Shown piece after piece: positions 15,863-24,737 of a stretch of 64,000 nt of DNA; position 1 is the stretch's first letter, and each line of letters opens with the position of its first letter. Both the position numbers and the translations under genes were made by a program. The notes below the pieces were generated by a model. That model did not search any database. It was not told where the DNA came from and saw only the letters and a list, made by a program, of their open reading frames with translations. Source of the DNA: Duganella lactea (GTDB lineage: Bacteria > Pseudomonadota > Gammaproteobacteria > Burkholderiales > Burkholderiaceae_D); contig NZ_WWCP01000031.1 in NCBI RefSeq assembly GCF_009857505.1, forward strand, positions 1-64,000. Direction: 5' to 3'.

Positions 15863-17362
15863 TTAGCCGAGGCGGACCGGTATGAAGATTTTATCGTCGC
15901 CGCGCTGGATCAGCAATGCCACCGACTTGGACGACTTGCCCACCACCTCGCGCACCTGGTCGATGCTGTTGACCGGACGGCCGTTCACCGACAGCAGCAC
16001 ATCGCCAGGCTGCACGCCGGCATTGGCGGCGGCGCCGCCGGCGTCCTGGATCAGCAGACCGTTGGCCAGGCCGGCCTCCTGGCGTTCCGCCGGGTTCAGC
16101 GGACGCAACGCCAGACCGAGGCGCAGCTTGGCGCTGGCCTGGTCGGCCGGATCGGCGCTCTGGGCGGCGACCTTGTCATTGGCGTTGCCCAGCGTGGCGG
16201 TGACCTGCACCGGCTTGCCCTGACGCCAGACGTCGAGCGTGATTTTCTCGCCCGGCGCCGACAGCACCACCATCGACGGCAGGTCGACCGAGCTGACGAT
16301 CTTCTGGCCGTTCAGCGAACGAATCACGTCGCCGGCTTTCAGGCCGGCCTTGTCGGCCGGGCCGCCGCGCTCCACGTTGGAGACCAGCGCGCCTTCCGGC
16401 GTGGCCAGGTTGAAGGAATCGGCGAAGCCCTGGTTCACTTCCTGCACCGTCACGCCCAGCTTGGCGTGCACCACCTTGCCGGTGGCGACGATCTGGTTCT
16501 TGATCTTGTTCGCCACATCGATCGGGATGGCGAACGACAAGCCCTGGTAGCCGCCCGTCTGGCTATAGATCTGCGAGTTGATGCCGACCACCTCGCCGCG
16601 GGTGTTGAACAGCGGACCACCCGAGTTACCCGGATTGACGGCGACATCGGTCTGGATGAACGGCACATTGCCATCCGGCAGCGAGCGGCCCTTGGCGCTG
16701 ACCACGCCGGCGGTCACGGTATTGTCGAGGCCGTATGGCGAGCCGATCGCCAGCACCCATTCGCCGACTTTCAGGTCGTTACCCTTGGCCAGCGGCACCA
16801 CCGGCAGGTTCTTGGCGTCGATTTTCAGCACGGCGACGTCGCTTTGCGGGTCTGAACCCAGCACCTTGGCGCGGAATTCGCGGCGGTCAGTCAGCTTGAC
16901 CACTACCTCGTTGGCGTCACGCACCACGTGGGCGTTGGTCAGGATGATGCCGTCCGAGCTGACGATGAAGCCCGAGCCCAGGCCGTGGGTCGGCATCTGG
17001 CGCTGCTGGCCGCGCTGCTGGCCCTGGAAGCGGCGGAAGAATTCGTAGAACGGATCATCGGCGTAAGGATCGTTGCGCCCCTGCGGGCCGTCGCCATCGT
17101 AGGAGGTCTTGGTGCTGCCGGTGACGTTGATGTTGACCACGGCCGGGCCGTTGTGCGCCACGATGACGCTGAAGTCAGGCAAGGCGATGGCAGGCGCGGC
17201 CACCGGCGCCGGCGCGGCGGCCGGAGCCTGGGCCACGGCGGCGACGGGCGCGCTGGCGGCGGCCACGGCGGCATTCTGTTTGACAGCGACCGCACCGCCG
17301 ACACCGACCACGCCCAGTATGGCGACGGCGATAGCGGCACGCTTGAGAGTAGTGTTGGACAT
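15863..17362 (-). CDS. Do-family periplasmic serine protease (DegP/DegQ/MucD type)
   Basis: A 499-residue HtrA protease with an N-terminal export signal or anchor (about residues 8-30) and an Ala/Pro-rich linker. The trypsin-like domain shows the triad blocks LTNAHVVRDA (His), QSDVAVLKID (Asp) and GNSGGPLF (Ser). Two PDZ domains follow (about residues 295-385 and 400-495). Such enzymes degrade or refold damaged envelope proteins. AGGAGAA lies 7 bases before the ATG. It heads a same-strand group with the two-component system, consistent with an envelope stress module. DegP and DegQ paralogues cannot be separated here. Confidence 0.92.
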   Translation of the reverse strand: MSNTTLKRAAIAVAILGVVGVGGAVAVKQNAAVAAASAPVAAVAQAPAAAPAPVAAPAIALPDFSVIVAHNGPAVVNINVTGSTKTSYDGDGPQGRNDPYADDPFYEFFRRFQGQQRGQQRQMPTHGLGSGFIVSSDGIILTNAHVVRDANEVVVKLTDRREFRAKVLGSDPQSDVAVLKIDAKNLPVVPLAKGNDLKVGEWVLAIGSPYGLDNTVTAGVVSAKGRSLPDGNVPFIQTDVAVNPGNSGGPLFNTRGEVVGINSQIYSQTGGYQGLSFAIPIDVANKIKNQIVATGKVVHAKLGVTVQEVNQGFADSFNLATPEGALVSNVERGGPADKAGLKAGDVIRSLNGQKIVSSVDLPSMVVLSAPGEKITLDVWRQGKPVQVTATLGNANDKVAAQSADPADQASAKLRLGLALRPLNPAERQEAGLANGLLIQDAGGAAANAGVQPGDVLLSVNGRPVNSIDQVREVVGKSSKSVALLIQRGDDKIFIPVRLG

Positions 17363-17463
17363 AACGGTTCTCCTATGAGTGAGGACTTTAGATGTATCTA
17401 ATATGAGCCTAAAAACTTAGGCGCCGCTTAGCAAATCCGGGCCGATATATCTTGTTACAACGC

Positions 17464-17490
17464 AAAACTGGCCGGAAAGACCGGCCAGTT
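17464..17490 (-). terminator. Intrinsic terminator of the hsp20 gene
   Basis: AACTGGCCGG and CCGGCCAGTT form a perfect 10-bp stem with a 5-base loop. On the minus strand the stem is followed by TTTTGCG, a short T-run. It lies about 45 bases beyond the hsp20 stop. In the other direction it could also shield the protease promoter region. Confidence 0.7.
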
Positions 17491-17536
17491 GCAAGGACTA
17501 CATTAAAGCGCAGTTAAATCACGCTTAAGCGCACGA

Positions 17537-17992
17537 TTAAGCGACTTGGCGCTGTTCCAGCGCGGTGACGTTGTCGCCGCCGTCGATGACGATTTTGCGC
17601 GGCTTCAGCGCTTCCGGAATCTCCCGCACCAGTTCGATGGTGAGCATGCCGTTGTCGAAGCTGGCGCCGGTCACCTTGACGTGGTTGGCCAGCTGGAAGC
17701 GCTGCTCGAAGTCGCGGGCGGCGATGCCGCGGTGCAGATAGGTGCGCTCGGCTACATCCTTCTGCTTGCGGCCCACCACGGTCAGCGCGTCGCGCTCGAA
17801 GGTGATGTCGATTTCCGCGCGGCTGAAGCCGGCCAGTGCCATGACGATGCGGTACTGGTCATCCGATACCAGCTCGATGTTGTAGGGAGGATAGCTGGGG
17901 GTGTCGTTGCGCTGGGCGTCGTTGAGCATTTGTGCCAGACGATCAAAGCCGATAGCCGAACGATACAGTGGGGTCAGGTCAAAAGTACGCAT
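17537..17992 (-). CDS. Hsp20/alpha-crystallin family small heat-shock protein
   Basis: A 151-residue IbpA-like chaperone that holds unfolding proteins for later refolding by DnaK/ClpB. The N-terminus MRTFDLTPLYRSAIGFDRL is the IbpA/HspH type; the alpha-crystallin domain (about residues 35-125) has YNIELVSDDQYRIVMALAGF, and A-x-x-x-N-G-x-L type sequence appears as ASFDNGMLTIEL. The IxI-like tail is RKIVIDGG. I chose this ATG because AAGGAT lies 7 bases upstream; the frame is open further but those residues come from the leader. The leader has a sigma32-like promoter and a ROSE thermometer, so both transcription and translation should rise with heat. Confidence 0.92.
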   Translation of the reverse strand: MRTFDLTPLYRSAIGFDRLAQMLNDAQRNDTPSYPPYNIELVSDDQYRIVMALAGFSRAEIDITFERDALTVVGRKQKDVAERTYLHRGIAARDFEQRFQLANHVKVTGASFDNGMLTIELVREIPEALKPRKIVIDGGDNVTALEQRQVA

Positions 17993-18075
17993 GATAGATA
18001 TCCTTTTCAAATGAAGCGATATGGTTGAACTCCGGGGAAAACTCCCCGCTCGCGGCCCCCATCCGGGCAACCGCT
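17993..18075 (-). promoter_or_regulatory. ROSE-type RNA thermometer in the hsp20 leader
   Basis: The hairpin nearest the gene (17998-18022) pairs 5'-AUAUCGCUU with AAGGAUAU, leaving one bulged G. The strand opposite the Shine-Dalgarno AGGA reads UCGCU, which is the U(U/C)GCU signature of ROSE elements. A GGGGA/UCCCC-type hairpin lies further upstream, as in the multi-hairpin ROSE architecture. Melting at high temperature would free the ribosome binding site. Confidence 0.75.
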
Positions 18076-18082
18076 GATTCCC

Positions 18083-18110
18083 ATATAAGTCGTCGCCAAC
18101 CGCTTTCAAG
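18083..18110 (-). promoter_or_regulatory. Sigma32 (RpoH)-like promoter of hsp20
   Basis: On the minus strand CTTGAAA (18110-18104) matches the sigma32 -35 consensus exactly; 13 bases later ACTTATAT (18090-18083) matches CCCCATAT in 5 of 8 positions. The predicted start is near 18075, giving a leader of about 80 bases. Confidence 0.6.
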
Positions 18111-18186
18111 AGGTTTTTTTGAAATTTTTTTTCGTTTCCCGCGTGCTACACTCGACAGCTTGTCCAACCCGTTTTGACGATTACCC

Positions 18187-20070
18187 ATGATGTCTCTGAC
18201 CCGTGCCGTACTTGCCGGCCTGCTGGCCACCGCCTTCAGCGTCCAGGCCGCCGCCATTTCCGAACAGCCCTACCCGGGCACCATCGTGCTGAAAGTGGAC
18301 GCCACCAATAACGCGCAACAAATCTTCCGCGTGACCCAAAGCATCCCGGCCCAGCCCGGCAAGCTGACGCTGCTGTATCCGCAGTGGGTGGTGGCCAATC
18401 ACGGTCCGAGCGGCGCGCTCAACCAGTTTGCCGGCCTCAAGGTCAGCAGCGGCGGCAAGCCACTGAGCTGGAAGCGCGATCCGCTCAACGTCTGGGCCTT
18501 CAACATCGACGTGCCGGCCGGCGCCAGCGCGGTGGACGTGGAATTCCAGTACGTCTCGCCGGTCGAGGCCAACCAGGGCCGCACCACCTTCACCAACGAC
18601 ATTCTCGGCGTGCAATGGCAATCGCTGGCGCTGTACCCGGCCGGCTACCGCAGCCGCAACATCACCGTGCAGCCCAACCTGACGGTGCCGCCGGGCTGGC
18701 AGTTCGGCAGCGCGCTGGAAGTGCGCGAGCGCCAGGGCGACACCATCGCCTTCAAGCCGCTGGACCTGGAAACCCTGCTGGACTCGCCGCTGTTCGCCGG
18801 CCGCTACTTCCGCCGCATCGACCTCGATCCGGGCGCCAGGCTGCCGGTGCACCTGAACCTGGTGGCCGACAGCCCGGAACAACTGGAGGCGACGCCGGAA
18901 CAAATCGCGCCGCACCGCGCACTGATCCAGCAAGCCTACAAGCTGTTCAACTCCAAGCACTACCAGCACTACGACTTCCTGCTGGCCATCAGCGATGAGT
19001 TCGGCGGCATCGGCCGCGAGCATCACCAGTCCAGCGAGAACGGCGTCAAGCTCGGCTACTTCACCGAGTGGAACAAATACGAGGCGCGGCGCGAACTGCT
19101 GCCGCATGAATTCGCGCACTCGTGGAACGGCAAGTTCCGCCGTCCGGACGGCCAGAACGTGCCCAACTTCAACACCCCGCTCGACAACTCGCTGCTGTGG
19201 GTGTACGAGGGCCAGACCCAGTACTGGGGCGCGGTGCTGGCCGCGCGTTCCGGCCTGATCAAGCCGGAACATACGCGCGACCTGCTGGCCGCGTCGGCCG
19301 CGCGCCTGGACAATGTCAAGGGCCGCGAATGGCGCGCGGTGCAGGACACCACCTACGATCCGATCGTCAACGCCCGCCGTCCGCAAGTGTGGAACAACTG
19401 GCAGCGCGGCGAGGACTACTACCAGGAAGGCCAACTGATCTGGCTGGACGCCGACACCAGGATCCGCGAAATGTCGGGCGGCAAACGCTCGCTGAACGAC
19501 TTCGCGCGCGGCTTCTTCGGCGTCGACGACGGCATGTATGTCGCCAAGCACTACACCTTTGACGACGTGGTCCGCGCGCTGAACGCCGTGCAGCCCTACG
19601 ACTGGGCGACCTTCCTGCGCGAGCGCGTGGAAGGCCACGGCCCCGGCGCGCCGCTGGACGGCCTGACGCGCGCCGGCTGGAAACTGGTCTACACCGACAA
19701 GCCGACCGATTTCCTCAAAGCGCAGGAAGATCTGAGCAAATCGGCCAACTTCCAATACTCACTGGGCTTCTCGGTCGGTTCGGAAGGCAAGCTGGAAGCG
19801 TTCATCTGGGATGGCATCGGCTTCAAGGCCGGGCTGTCGGGCAACACCACGCTGCTGGCGGTCAACGGCCGCGCCTACAAGGCGGAGATCCTGCGCGCGG
19901 CCATCACCGCCGCCAAAACCAGCAAGGAGCCGATCAATCTGCTGGTCAAAAAAGGCAATCAGTACCGCACCGTGGCGCTGGATTACCACGACGGCCTGAA
20001 ATACCCGCGCCTGGAACGCATCGAAGGCCAGCCGGACCGCCTGAGCGACATCCTCAAGCCGCTAAAGTAA
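18187..20070 (+). CDS. M61-family metallopeptidase (glycyl aminopeptidase-like)
   Basis: A 627-residue exported peptidase with signal peptide (residues 1-22, ending SVQAAA). An N-terminal beta domain precedes the catalytic domain with zinc motif HEFAHSW (His307, Glu308, His311) and downstream LLWVYEGQTQYWG, which supplies the third ligand Glu. The C-terminal region (about residues 515-600) looks like the PDZ domain usual in M61. Family members trim N-terminal residues, often Gly or Ala. The gene is divergent from hsp20, with about 75 bases between their promoters, and stands alone. Confidence 0.88.
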   Translation: MMSLTRAVLAGLLATAFSVQAAAISEQPYPGTIVLKVDATNNAQQIFRVTQSIPAQPGKLTLLYPQWVVANHGPSGALNQFAGLKVSSGGKPLSWKRDPLNVWAFNIDVPAGASAVDVEFQYVSPVEANQGRTTFTNDILGVQWQSLALYPAGYRSRNITVQPNLTVPPGWQFGSALEVRERQGDTIAFKPLDLETLLDSPLFAGRYFRRIDLDPGARLPVHLNLVADSPEQLEATPEQIAPHRALIQQAYKLFNSKHYQHYDFLLAISDEFGGIGREHHQSSENGVKLGYFTEWNKYEARRELLPHEFAHSWNGKFRRPDGQNVPNFNTPLDNSLLWVYEGQTQYWGAVLAARSGLIKPEHTRDLLAASAARLDNVKGREWRAVQDTTYDPIVNARRPQVWNNWQRGEDYYQEGQLIWLDADTRIREMSGGKRSLNDFARGFFGVDDGMYVAKHYTFDDVVRALNAVQPYDWATFLRERVEGHGPGAPLDGLTRAGWKLVYTDKPTDFLKAQEDLSKSANFQYSLGFSVGSEGKLEAFIWDGIGFKAGLSGNTTLLAVNGRAYKAEILRAAITAAKTSKEPINLLVKKGNQYRTVALDYHDGLKYPRLERIEGQPDRLSDILKPLK

Positions 20071-20117
20071 GCCGTCACCGGCCGGGCGCGGCATCGCTTT
20101 ACCGAAAGCGGTGGAGG

Positions 20118-20471
20118 ATGTATGCTGCGCCCATGAACCATGATACCGACATCCAGCTCAGCGGCCCGTTCAAGGCCACCGACGGCTCCGGCCGTGCCCA
20201 CGACGCCAAGGCGATCCGCATCTTCGACGAGGGCTACGGCGCCATCGACGTCTACGTCGACTTCAAGGCGCCGATCAGCGGCTTGCACAAGGACAAGGCG
20301 CTGATCGCCGCTGTCGTCGCCCAGCTGCGCACCGTCGGCTACAAAGGCCCCGACCTGACGGCCGGCGATCCGGTGCTGCAGGAAGCCCGCCTGCTGGTGC
20401 TGGAATCGCCGGACGAATTCAGCACCTTTGCTGCCAGCAAGGGCTGGAAAGACCTGTCGGAAGACTTTTAA
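20118..20471 (+). CDS. Conserved hypothetical protein
   Basis: A 117-residue soluble protein without signal peptide or membrane segment; I do not recognise its family. It is rich in mixed beta/alpha segments (GYGAIDVYVDFKAPISG; ALIAAVVAQLRTVGYKGPDL). The start is uncertain: GGAGG abuts the first ATG (too close), while the next in-frame ATG (MNHDTD, 20133) is 15 bases away (too far). It ends 4 bases from convergence with the hydrolase gene. Codon use matches its neighbours, supporting a real gene. Confidence 0.55.
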   Translation: MYAAPMNHDTDIQLSGPFKATDGSGRAHDAKAIRIFDEGYGAIDVYVDFKAPISGLHKDKALIAAVVAQLRTVGYKGPDLTAGDPVLQEARLLVLESPDEFSTFAASKGWKDLSEDF

Positions 20472-21226
20472 GCGATATAGCGGTCGGCCCAGGCCGCGAT
20501 CAGGTTGGCGACATAGGCGGCGTCTTCGCGCCGGGTCAGCAGGTGATCCGCATTGTCCAGCGAGATAAAACTTTTCGGATGGCGCGCGGCGGTGAAAATC
20601 TCCATCGCATTGTTGAGGCTGACCGTGTCGTCGCCCGACGCGTGCATCACCAGCAGCGCGCGGCGCAAGGCCGCGATCTTTTCCTTCAAGTTGTGTCCGC
20701 CCGCGTCGTCAACAAATTGTTGCTTGATGCGGAAAGGACGTCCCGCCAGTTGCACCAGCGCCTCGCCTTGCCGTTCGATTTCCTCCAGATGCGGGCCGAA
20801 CATGCTGGTCACATAAGCCGGGCTGCTCGGCGCGGCGATCGTCACCACCGCCCTGGCCTCCGGAATGTGCTCGGCCGCGGCCAGCGCCGCCGCCCCGCCC
20901 AGGCTATGACCGATCAGCAGCGACGGCGCCTGCCAGTGCGCGCGCATGAAGTCGGCGGCGGCCACCAGGTCAGCCAGGTTCGATGAGAAATTGGTGTTGG
21001 CAAACTCGCCCTCGCTGGCACCGAGGCCGGTAAAGTCGAAACGCAGCACGGCCACGCCATGCCCGGTCAGGGCTTCGGCCACACGCCGCGCGGCCAGCAC
21101 GTCCTTGCCGCAAGTGAAGCAATGGGCGAACAGCGCATAGGCTTTCACCGCGCCGTCCGGGCCATCCAGCCGCGCCGACAACTGGTGTCCGTGCGCGCCG
21201 GTAAATTCTTGTCGTTGTGATTTCAT
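20468..21226 (-). CDS. Alpha/beta hydrolase
   Basis: A 252-residue alpha/beta hydrolase with nucleophile elbow GHSLGG (Ser about 109), an early AHCFTCGKD loop that forms the oxyanion region, and a late LDNADHLL supplying His. It resembles the hydrolase half of the hydrolase/OsmC fusion proteins common in proteobacteria; the OsmC half is missing here. Substrate unknown, probably a small ester. It starts 9 bases after imuB on the same strand, in the place where dnaE2 often lies in imuA-imuB-dnaE2 operons, so it may be read from the SOS promoter. Confidence 0.82.
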   Translation of the reverse strand: MKSQRQEFTGAHGHQLSARLDGPDGAVKAYALFAHCFTCGKDVLAARRVAEALTGHGVAVLRFDFTGLGASEGEFANTNFSSNLADLVAAADFMRAHWQAPSLLIGHSLGGAAALAAAEHIPEARAVVTIAAPSSPAYVTSMFGPHLEEIERQGEALVQLAGRPFRIKQQFVDDAGGHNLKEKIAALRRALLVMHASGDDTVSLNNAMEIFTAARHPKSFISLDNADHLLTRREDAAYVANLIAAWADRYIA

Positions 21227-21235
21227 GCGCTTACT

Positions 21236-22714
21236 TTAACCGAAGAAGCCATGCAGATACCAGCGCGTCTCCGGCTCGGCCGCGCCGCCGCCGCGTTCCT
21301 TGAACAGCCAGTAGTGCGCATGGTCCTCCCCCTCGGCCATGAAGTAGTCGCGGGTTTGCGCCGTGTCCCACCAACCGGCCTCGATGCGCTCGCCGCCCGA
21401 ACGGATGCGCAGCGGCGAGCCGTAGTATGGGCGATGATCGCGGATCAGCAACGGTATCGGCTGGGGCAGCAGCCACGTCGGACGCGGCAGGCTGCTCACG
21501 TCGGGCGGCAGTTGCGCGCGCAGGTCGGCGGGACGGATTTTCTGCTGGACGCTGCGCCACAGGTTGGCCTGCTCGGGCCGGTAATCGGCGCTGGGGGCGG
21601 CTTGCAGCACATTGTCGGCGCCGAGACGCGCGGCCAGCAGTTCCAGCAGCCGCTGCCAGTCTTCCTTGCTGCCGCCCGGCTCCGGAAACAGCGACGCACT
21701 CGGCGGCGCCATCGGCTGTAACCGCGGCGCTTCCAGGCTCAGGCCGATCACCGGCGCGTCCAACACCTGCTTGGCCAGACGCTCTTTCAGCAGGCGCAGC
21801 AGGTGGCCGTCCTGCCAGGTCGGCTCGGCCAGCACGATGTCGATGACGGTGGGCGGCCCGGCGGTACGGCCGCGCTCGTGCTCCAAGGACAGCGCGATGC
21901 GCTCGACCGCCAGTTGGCGCGCGCTGAGCCAGCCTGTCAGTTGCAGCAGCAGGCGGTGGGCGCCGAACAGCAAGGCCGCCGCATTGTCGACGCGATCGAA
22001 CAATTCCATCCGGGCGCGGAAGCTGGCCGGCGCCGCCAGCCACGCGTGCATTTCCGGCCGTGCGCCGTGCGCATCGTCCAGCATATCGAGCAAGGCGCGG
22101 CCGCACCGCCGTTGCAAACCGGCACGCGGCAGACGGCGCAACTGACCCAGGGTCATGCAGCCGATGCCCTCCATCCAGTCCAGATAGGCACGCGCCGGCG
22201 GCAGCACGCCAACCGGCAACAGTTCCAGGCGGCGCGTCAGCGAGGCCATCGTCAAGGCCCGGCCGGCTCCGCAGCGCGCCAGCAGCCAGGCGCCGCGCGC
22301 GGTGGGCGCGCAACTAAGCGTGCCGGTGAAGCCCAGCGCGCGCACGCTGTCCGCCACCTTGCGGCACAGCGCGCGGATGCCGCCGAACAGCCGCAGGCTG
22401 GCGCCGACATCGAGCAGCAGCGTGGCCTCCTCCGCTTCCGCCAACTGCGGCGTGAACCGCAGCAGCGCCATCGCCACCGCCTGCAACGCCTCCGCCTCCA
22501 ACGGCGGCGAGCGCTGCTGAAACTGCGATTGCGGCGCCAGCAGGATGGCGCCGCCACGCCGCAAGCCGCCGCGCACGCCGGCCGCATAGGCCACGTCCGA
22601 CAGGGCGATGACGCGCTCCTGCTCCAGCACCACGGTACAGCTGTCAGCCGACCAGCGAGGGCAGAATACCTCGAGCGGAAGCCGTGGCAGGTGTAGAGCG
22701 ATCCAGAGGCGCAT
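21236..22714 (-). CDS. imuB: ImuB, inactive Y-family polymerase of the SOS mutasome
   Basis: A 492-residue DinB/Y-family-like protein beginning MRLWIALHLPRLPLEVFCPR. The palm and little-finger regions are recognisable (IALSDVAYAAGVRGG; ALLLDVGASLRLFGG; RLELLPVGVLPP), but family catalytic acidic residues are not conserved, as is known for ImuB. ImuB acts as a hub that binds the beta clamp, ImuA and DnaE2 in damage-induced mutagenesis. It overlaps imuA by 71 bases and so is co-expressed from the LexA-controlled promoter. The partner dnaE2 in this window is truncated, so the pathway may lack its polymerase unless another copy exists. Confidence 0.9.
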   Translation of the reverse strand: MRLWIALHLPRLPLEVFCPRWSADSCTVVLEQERVIALSDVAYAAGVRGGLRRGGAILLAPQSQFQQRSPPLEAEALQAVAMALLRFTPQLAEAEEATLLLDVGASLRLFGGIRALCRKVADSVRALGFTGTLSCAPTARGAWLLARCGAGRALTMASLTRRLELLPVGVLPPARAYLDWMEGIGCMTLGQLRRLPRAGLQRRCGRALLDMLDDAHGARPEMHAWLAAPASFRARMELFDRVDNAAALLFGAHRLLLQLTGWLSARQLAVERIALSLEHERGRTAGPPTVIDIVLAEPTWQDGHLLRLLKERLAKQVLDAPVIGLSLEAPRLQPMAPPSASLFPEPGGSKEDWQRLLELLAARLGADNVLQAAPSADYRPEQANLWRSVQQKIRPADLRAQLPPDVSSLPRPTWLLPQPIPLLIRDHRPYYGSPLRIRSGGERIEAGWWDTAQTRDYFMAEGEDHAHYWLFKERGGGAAEPETRWYLHGFFG

Positions 22715-23336
22715 GACGTTGAAGCAAAGCAGGAGTTAACGGTAAAAACAAAGGCGCATCGCGCTGTGGACCACGCCGCTTGACGAAGCCGATGTCCATG
22801 CCGCCCGCCGCCGGCCTGAGCGACAGCCGCAACGGCGCCGGCGAGGCGTCCTGCGCCGCCGCCAGCGGCCGCAGCATATAAAACAAGGTGTCCGCGCTCT
22901 GCGCCGCCAGATGCAGCCGCCGCAGCGTTTCGCCCCGCGCCTGTTTCTGCCAGAACAGCAGCGCGCCACAACAGCCACTGCGCAGGATTTGCTCGGCGGC
23001 CCACAGCGCGTCGCTGGCCTTGGCACCGCTGCGCACCCACAGCAGTTGCGACGGCGCCAACCCGAGGGCGGCCAGCGCCAGCGCCTGCGGCGCGTGCGGC
23101 GGCTGCAGCAGCACGATGGGCCGCTGGCCCAGCGCGGCCAGCGCCGGCTGCAACAAGCGCAGCTCGCCGATGCCGTGCTGCTGCACCAGCAGATCGATCA
23201 GCGTGCCTTGCGGCCAGCCGCCGCCCGGCAACTGGGCGGACAGCGCGGCAAAGCCGGTGTCCTGGCAGCGCGTGGCGCTGTGGGCGAGCTGATCCGCCCG
23301 CCACAAAGACGGGTGTAGGGTTTCCGGGAGTGTCAT
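22644..23336 (-). CDS. imuA: ImuA, RecA-like accessory protein of the SOS mutasome
   Basis: A 230-residue RecA/SulA-like protein. It starts MTLPETLHPSLWRADQLA and contains PGGGWPQGTLIDLLVQQHGI, the degenerate Walker A-like region, followed by GELRLLQPAL, all typical of ImuA. It works with ImuB and DnaE2 in translesion synthesis. I chose the ATG nearest the LexA box (about 18 bases) because the 20 extra upstream residues would be encoded by the box itself. Its 3' end overlaps imuB by 71 bases. Confidence 0.85.
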   Translation of the reverse strand: MTLPETLHPSLWRADQLAHSATRCQDTGFAALSAQLPGGGWPQGTLIDLLVQQHGIGELRLLQPALAALGQRPIVLLQPPHAPQALALAALGLAPSQLLWVRSGAKASDALWAAEQILRSGCCGALLFWQKQARGETLRRLHLAAQSADTLFYMLRPLAAAQDASPAPLRLSLRPAAGGMDIGFVKRRGPQRDAPLFLPLTPALLQRHAPLDRSTPATASARGILPSLVG

Positions 23337-23353
23337 GGCATTGTAGCGCAAAA

Positions 23354-23373
23354 TACTGTATAAATAAACAGTA
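23354..23373 (-). promoter_or_regulatory. LexA (SOS) box of imuA-imuB
   Basis: TACTGTATAAATAAACAGTA contains CTGT-N8-ACAG in consensus spacing. It differs from the dnaE2 box mainly in the spacer. It lies about 18 bases before the imuA start, overlapping the expected promoter. Confidence 0.9.
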
Positions 23374-23450
23374 CTACTCGCACGCTTGTTTGGCAAGACT
23401 TATCTGCCTTCCTGTACCATGCGCTCAAACCAATATTGAAAGGACACGCT

Positions 23451-24698
23451 GTGCAAACGATACAACTGGTGGGCGCCGTCCTGTTCGGCCTGGCACTGCT
23501 GCATACCTTCGCCGCGAAGTACTTTGAAAAATTATCGCAGCGCCATCCACGCCACGCCGGGCTGTTCCATCTGCTGGGCGAGGTCGAGGTGGTGTTCGGC
23601 TTCTGGGCCTTCATTCTGATGCTGGCGCTGGCCTTTCTCAACGGCGGCCAGGCGGCCATCGCCTACGCCGAGTCGCGCCAGTACACCGAGCCGCTGTTCG
23701 TGTTTGTGGTCATGGTGGTGGCGGCCTCACGGCCGGTGACGGAATGCGTGCAGCGCGTGCTGTCGGCATTGGCCCGGCGCACGCCGGCGCCGACTGAACT
23801 GGCGCTCGTCTGGCTGGGCCTGGCGCTGGTGCCGCTGACCGGTTCGCTGATCACCGAGCCGGCGGCGATGACGCTAGCGGCGCTGATGCTGGCGCCGCTG
23901 ATCTTCCGCGACGGCATGCCGGAATGGCTGAAGTACGGCGCGCTGGGCGTGCTGTTCGTGAACATCTCGATCGGCGGCATGCTGACCTCCTACGCCGCGC
24001 CGCCGGTGCTGATGGTGGCCGCCACCTGGGACTGGAACACCAGCTACGTGGCCACGCATTTCGGCTGGAAGGCGGTGATCGCGGTGGTCATCAACGCCAC
24101 CGTGATCAGCTGCATGCTGCGCAAGCATCTGCGCGCGCCGGCCGGCACCGCGCCCGCCGCGCCGGCGGTGCCGCTGGCGGTGACGCTGATCCATCTCGGC
24201 TTCCTGGCGGCGGTGGTGATGCTGGGCCACCATCCGGTGCTGTTCCTGGGCATCTTCATGCTGTTCCTCGGCTTCACCACCGCCTACCAGCGCCATCAAA
24301 GTCCGCTGATCATCAAGGAAGGTCTGCTGGTCGGCTTCTTCCTGGCCGGGCTGGTGGTGCTGGGCGGGATGCAGCAATGGTGGTTGCAGCCGATCGTCGA
24401 AAGCCTGTCGCCGCTGGCGCTGTTCTTCGGCGCCATGAGCCTGACGGCGATCACCGACAACGCCGCCCTCACCTATCTCGGCTCGCTGATCGACGGCATG
24501 TCGGCCGAAGCGCAATACATGCTGATGGCTGGCGCCGTCACCGGCGGCGGCCTGACGGTCATCGCCAACGCCCCCAACCCGGCCGGCGTGGCACTGCTGC
24601 GGCGCGGCTTCCTCGACCAGTCGATCGGCACACTCGGCCTGCTGGCGGGCGCCGCCGCCCCAACGGCGGTCGCCGCCATGGCCTTCCTGCTGCTTTAA
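23451..24698 (+). CDS. Putative Na+/H+ antiporter
   Basis: A 415-residue inner-membrane protein with about eleven hydrophobic segments, among them IQLVGAVLFGLALLHTFAAK and LLGEVEVVFGFWAFILML. It resembles a small family annotated as putative Na+/H+ antiporters related to the NhaD/ArsB ion-transporter superfamily; GSLITEPAAMTLAALMLAPL and LTAITDNAALTYLG match the internal repeat pattern with T-E/D-N-A. It would exchange Na+ for protons. I chose GTG because AAAGGA lies 6 bases upstream; TTG 15 bases earlier is the alternative. It is divergent from imuA. Confidence 0.75.
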   Translation: MQTIQLVGAVLFGLALLHTFAAKYFEKLSQRHPRHAGLFHLLGEVEVVFGFWAFILMLALAFLNGGQAAIAYAESRQYTEPLFVFVVMVVAASRPVTECVQRVLSALARRTPAPTELALVWLGLALVPLTGSLITEPAAMTLAALMLAPLIFRDGMPEWLKYGALGVLFVNISIGGMLTSYAAPPVLMVAATWDWNTSYVATHFGWKAVIAVVINATVISCMLRKHLRAPAGTAPAAPAVPLAVTLIHLGFLAAVVMLGHHPVLFLGIFMLFLGFTTAYQRHQSPLIIKEGLLVGFFLAGLVVLGGMQQWWLQPIVESLSPLALFFGAMSLTAITDNAALTYLGSLIDGMSAEAQYMLMAGAVTGGGLTVIANAPNPAGVALLRRGFLDQSIGTLGLLAGAAAPTAVAAMAFLLL

Positions 24699-24737
24699 CC
24701 GGCCACCGAGACGCACAGCGGGAAGCATTGGCATTTT

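Noticed and set aside
15157..17362. Idea that the protease and two-component genes form a new defence or resistance island
   Set aside because: Codon use and composition match the chromosome and all three families are ordinary housekeeping envelope-stress genes.
18181..19755. 524-codon open frame on the minus strand
   Set aside because: Antisense to the M61 peptidase gene with no ribosome site or motif.
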